From an uncultured Paracoccaceae bacterium (lineage in GTDB: Bacteria; Pseudomonadota; Alphaproteobacteria; Rhodobacterales; Rhodobacteraceae), in the NCBI GenBank assembly GCA_947500775.1, contig CANMTD010000002.1, positions 434,001 to 498,000 of the forward strand: a DNA stretch of 64,000 bases, in the 5' to 3' direction. Below the pieces are notes generated by a model, which made no database searches, was not told the origin of the DNA, and worked only from the letters and a program-made list of their open reading frames with translations. Below, in pieces: positions 61,994 through 64,000 of the stretch (its first letter is position 1; each line of letters begins with the position of its first letter). Position numbers and translations under genes: made by a program.

Positions 61994-63078
61994 TACTCAT
62001 TTTCCTTGCTGGTTTTCGGTGCCACGGGCAGCGAGATGCGAAAAACGGTGCGCCCGGGCACCGTTTCCACCGCAACCCAACCGTCGTGGTCCGAGATAAT
62101 TTTGGACACAAGCGCCAGCCCCAGCCCCGTGCCGTTTTCCCGACCCGACACAAACGGATCAAAGATGTTGTTTGCAATCCCTGCCGGTATGCCGGGACCG
62201 TCGTCGATGATTTCCACCTGCAACGGTACAGCCTGCCCCGATCCGTCGTCCTGCCGCACCCGCAGCGCCAGATCGAAATAGGTTCTAATACGGATCGTCC
62301 CACCGCCCTTGCTGGACGCTTCGGCCGCGTTTTTCAGCAGGTTCAGAAACACCTGCAGCAACTGATCGCCATCGGCCAATGTCGGCGGCAGTGAGGGGTC
62401 GTAATCCTCGATCACCTCCATATGGGCGGCAAAGCCCACCAGCGCCGATTTGCGCGCGCGGTCCAGCAGGTCGTGAATATTGACCGCCTTGCGCACCGGC
62501 GGGCGCAGATTGCCGAATTGTTCGACCTGTTCCAGCAGCTTCACGATGCGGCGGCTTTCCTCGACAATCAGGTCGGTCAGTTCCAGATCGTCCTGCGTCA
62601 GATTCATCGACAGCAATTGCGCCGCCCCGGTGATGCCGGCCAGCGGGTTCTTGATTTCATGGGCCAGCATTTCGGCCATGCCGATCACCGATTTGACCGC
62701 TGTCTTGTTGGAATGCCCCCGCCCCAGCCGGCTGGCGATTTCACGCGGAGAGATCAGCAACAGCACCTTTTGCGGCGCATCGCTCATCGGGGCGATCTGG
62801 ATATTGCATTGCTGCGGCGGTTTCTTGCCCGCGCAGACGTCAACGTCATTGATGAACAGCTCGGCGTGATTGCTGCGCACGCGGGTAAACGCCTCTTCCA
62901 GCATCGCGTCCACCGCCAGCTTGTCCCAGACCGGCGCGCCGCGCAATCCGCGGATCGAGGTGTTGGTGAACAGCTCGGCTGCCGGGTTGATCTCTTCGAT
63001 CCGGTCCTCGGCGTCCAGAATGAACGCCGGGATCGGCAGCGAGGACCAGACCCGCTCGGTGCCATATCCGTTTTTCAT
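61993..63078 (-). CDS. ntrB: Nitrogen sensor kinase NtrB
   Basis: 361 residues, soluble. PAS domain about 10-120 ([25 protein letters not shown], split by eye), HisKA with [22 protein letters not shown] (His about 142), HATPase with [17 protein letters not shown] and [18 protein letters not shown]. It is a PII-controlled kinase of NtrC. The stop overlaps the ntrC start, and its own start overlaps the dusB stop by 4 bases. So dusB-ntrB-ntrC are one translationally coupled unit. Confidence 0.97.
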   Translation of the reverse strand: MKNGYGTERVWSSLPIPAFILDAEDRIEEINPAAELFTNTSIRGLRGAPVWDKLAVDAMLEEAFTRVRSNHAELFINDVDVCAGKKPPQQCNIQIAPMSDAPQKVLLLISPREIASRLGRGHSNKTAVKSVIGMAEMLAHEIKNPLAGITGAAQLLSMNLTQDDLELTDLIVEESRRIVKLLEQVEQFGNLRPPVRKAVNIHDLLDRARKSALVGFAAHMEVIEDYDPSLPPTLADGDQLLQVFLNLLKNAAEASSKGGGTIRIRTYFDLALRVRQDDGSGQAVPLQVEIIDDGPGIPAGIANNIFDPFVSGRENGTGLGLALVSKIISDHDGWVAVETVPGRTVFRISLPVAPKTSKENE

Positions 63079-64000
63079 GCGGCTGCCCGCCTTGCTGTAT
63101 CAAAGGCCGAAGGCAACAGCGCCAACACCCGGTCGGCGTTGCCTTCGGTCAGAATGGCGCGGCGCAGGTCGGGCGGCGTCAGGGCGTCGTCCATGTACCA
63201 GCCCAGATGTTTGCGCGCGACCCGCCCGCCCAGATCGGGCCCGTAAAACGACAGCATCGCCTGATAATGCTGCGCCACCAGTTCGGTCAGCGCGGGACCT
63301 TTCGGGATGTCCGGGGCCGCCGCGCCAAAAAGCTTGTGGGCGATCTGGGCCAGAACCCAGGGCCGCCCCTGCGCGCCCCGCCCCACCATCACGCCATCGG
63401 CGCCCGACTGGCGCAGGGCCTGATCTGCGGTTTGCGCATCCACGATATCGCCATTGGCAATCACCGGCACGCTGACCGCCTGTTTGACCGCGCGGATCGC
63501 GGACCAATCGGCGTGTCCCTTGTAAAACTGACAGCGCGTGCGCCCGTGGATGGTGATCATCTGGACGCCCGCCGTTTCGGCCCGGCGCGCCAGTTCGGGC
63601 GCGTTCATCAGGTCGTCATCCCACCCCAGCCGGGTTTTCAGCGTGACCGGCACCGATACCGCGCCCACCACCGCCTTGATCAGCGATACCGCGTGATCCA
63701 GATCCTTCAACAGTGCCGATCCGGAATAGCCGTTCACCACCTTTTTCGCGGGACACCCCATGTTGATGTCGATCAGACGGGCGCCATTGGCCTCAATCAT
63801 CCGGGCGGCTTCGGCCATCCAATGCGCTTCGCGCCCGGCCAGCTGCACCGCGGTCCGGGCCTGACCGAATCCCAGTTCGGCCCGTTCGCGCACGCCGGGT
63901 TTGGCCTGCACCATTTCCTGGCTGGCCACCATTTCCGACACCACCAACCCCGCGCCGAAACCGGCCACCAGCGACCGGAACGGAAGATCGGTTATCCCGG
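63075..64000 (-). CDS. dusB: tRNA-dihydrouridine synthase (NifR3), N terminus beyond the window
   Basis: The gene is cut by the right edge. The frame is open through base 64000 and reads [22 protein letters not shown] before an internal GTG at 63968, which matches the family N terminus, so the true start lies outside. 308 codons are visible. Catalytic Cys in [13 protein letters not shown]-binding [37 protein letters not shown] and [22 protein letters not shown]. It reduces uridine in tRNA D-loops with NADPH. In Rhodobacter the same gene upstream of ntrB is called nifR3. Confidence 0.95.
   Translation of the reverse strand, partial: GITDLPFRSLVAGFGAGLVVSEMVASQEMVQAKPGVRERAELGFGQARTAVQLAGREAHWMAEAARMIEANGARLIDINMGCPAKKVVNGYSGSALLKDLDHAVSLIKAVVGAVSVPVTLKTRLGWDDDLMNAPELARRAETAGVQMITIHGRTRCQFYKGHADWSAIRAVKQAVSVPVIANGDIVDAQTADQALRQSGADGVMVGRGAQGRPWVLAQIAHKLFGAAAPDIPKGPALTELVAQHYQAMLSFYGPDLGGRVARKHLGWYMDDALTPPDLRRAILTEGNADRVLALLPSAFDTARRAAA

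Overview
The window reads as one contiguous stretch of chromosome from an alphaproteobacterium of the family Rhodobacteraceae (Roseobacter/Rhodobacter type). The support is the high GC content with strong third-position GC bias, the order dusB-ntrB-ntrC-ntrY-ntrX-trkA-trkH-hfq-hflX, a compact 77-residue alphaproteobacterial Hfq, a HemB without the zinc cysteine cluster, an NtrC without the GAFTGA loop, and an FnrL-type site. I see no insertion sequence, prophage, CRISPR array, tRNA or rRNA. Most genes are ordinary chromosomal genes packed in short operons, many with 4-base ATGA overlaps.

Layout. 1-5 kb: the 3' end of a class II DAHP synthase gene, a PAS_5 protein, then yicC-gmk-gamma carbonic anhydrase-PLP enzyme and a small unknown. 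5-12.5 kb: a complete phosphate-starvation locus, phoR-[Pho boxes]-pstS-pstC-pstA-pstB-phoU-phoB. Its PhoR has no membrane segment. 12.7-14.2 kb: aroQ overlapped by a LuxR-type regulator, then a structured stretch ending in a strong terminator. 14.2-16 kb: rpsB-tsf on the minus strand. 16.2-17.6 kb: a cupin, a GNAT acetyltransferase and an internally deleted homocysteine S-methyltransferase. 17.7-21 kb: a TetR regulator with a clean palindrome, pseudouridine catabolism (psuK-psuG) and a DUF502 membrane protein. 21-24.4 kb: a patatin and 3-hydroxybutyrate dehydrogenase pair, then an RTX calcium-binding protein. 24.6-27 kb: an orphan peptide-type binding protein, an entericidin and a 476-base interval holding an FnrL-type box, a -10 element and a terminator in the order expected of a small RNA gene. 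27-31 kb: an XRE-cupin regulator divergent from an acyl-CoA ligase, a FrnE/DsbA-like oxidoreductase and a Bcr/CflA exporter. 31-36.7 kb: glnE with a small partner, a YbaK deacylase, DUF2852 and RDD proteins, and Bpt. 36.8-43.6 kb: a TRAP transporter of the TakP (2-oxo acid) type with unusually large permeases, divergent from a Cache-domain histidine kinase and NarL-type regulator. 43.7-52.2 kb: mfd, a small membrane protein, hemB, a SYLF lipoprotein and a penicillin-acylase-family Ntn hydrolase. 52.2-64 kb: the minus-strand nitrogen regulation and potassium uptake block, running off the window inside dusB.

Functional picture. Two nutrient systems dominate: phosphate (PhoRB/PstSCAB/PhoU) and nitrogen (NtrBC, NtrYX and the GlnE adenylyltransferase). 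Potassium uptake and Hfq follow the nitrogen genes in what looks like one long operon series. The least explained parts are non-coding: a candidate FnrL-activated ~100-nt transcript at about 26838-26936, and a run of hairpins at 14000-14222 whose wobble pairs favour the plus strand.
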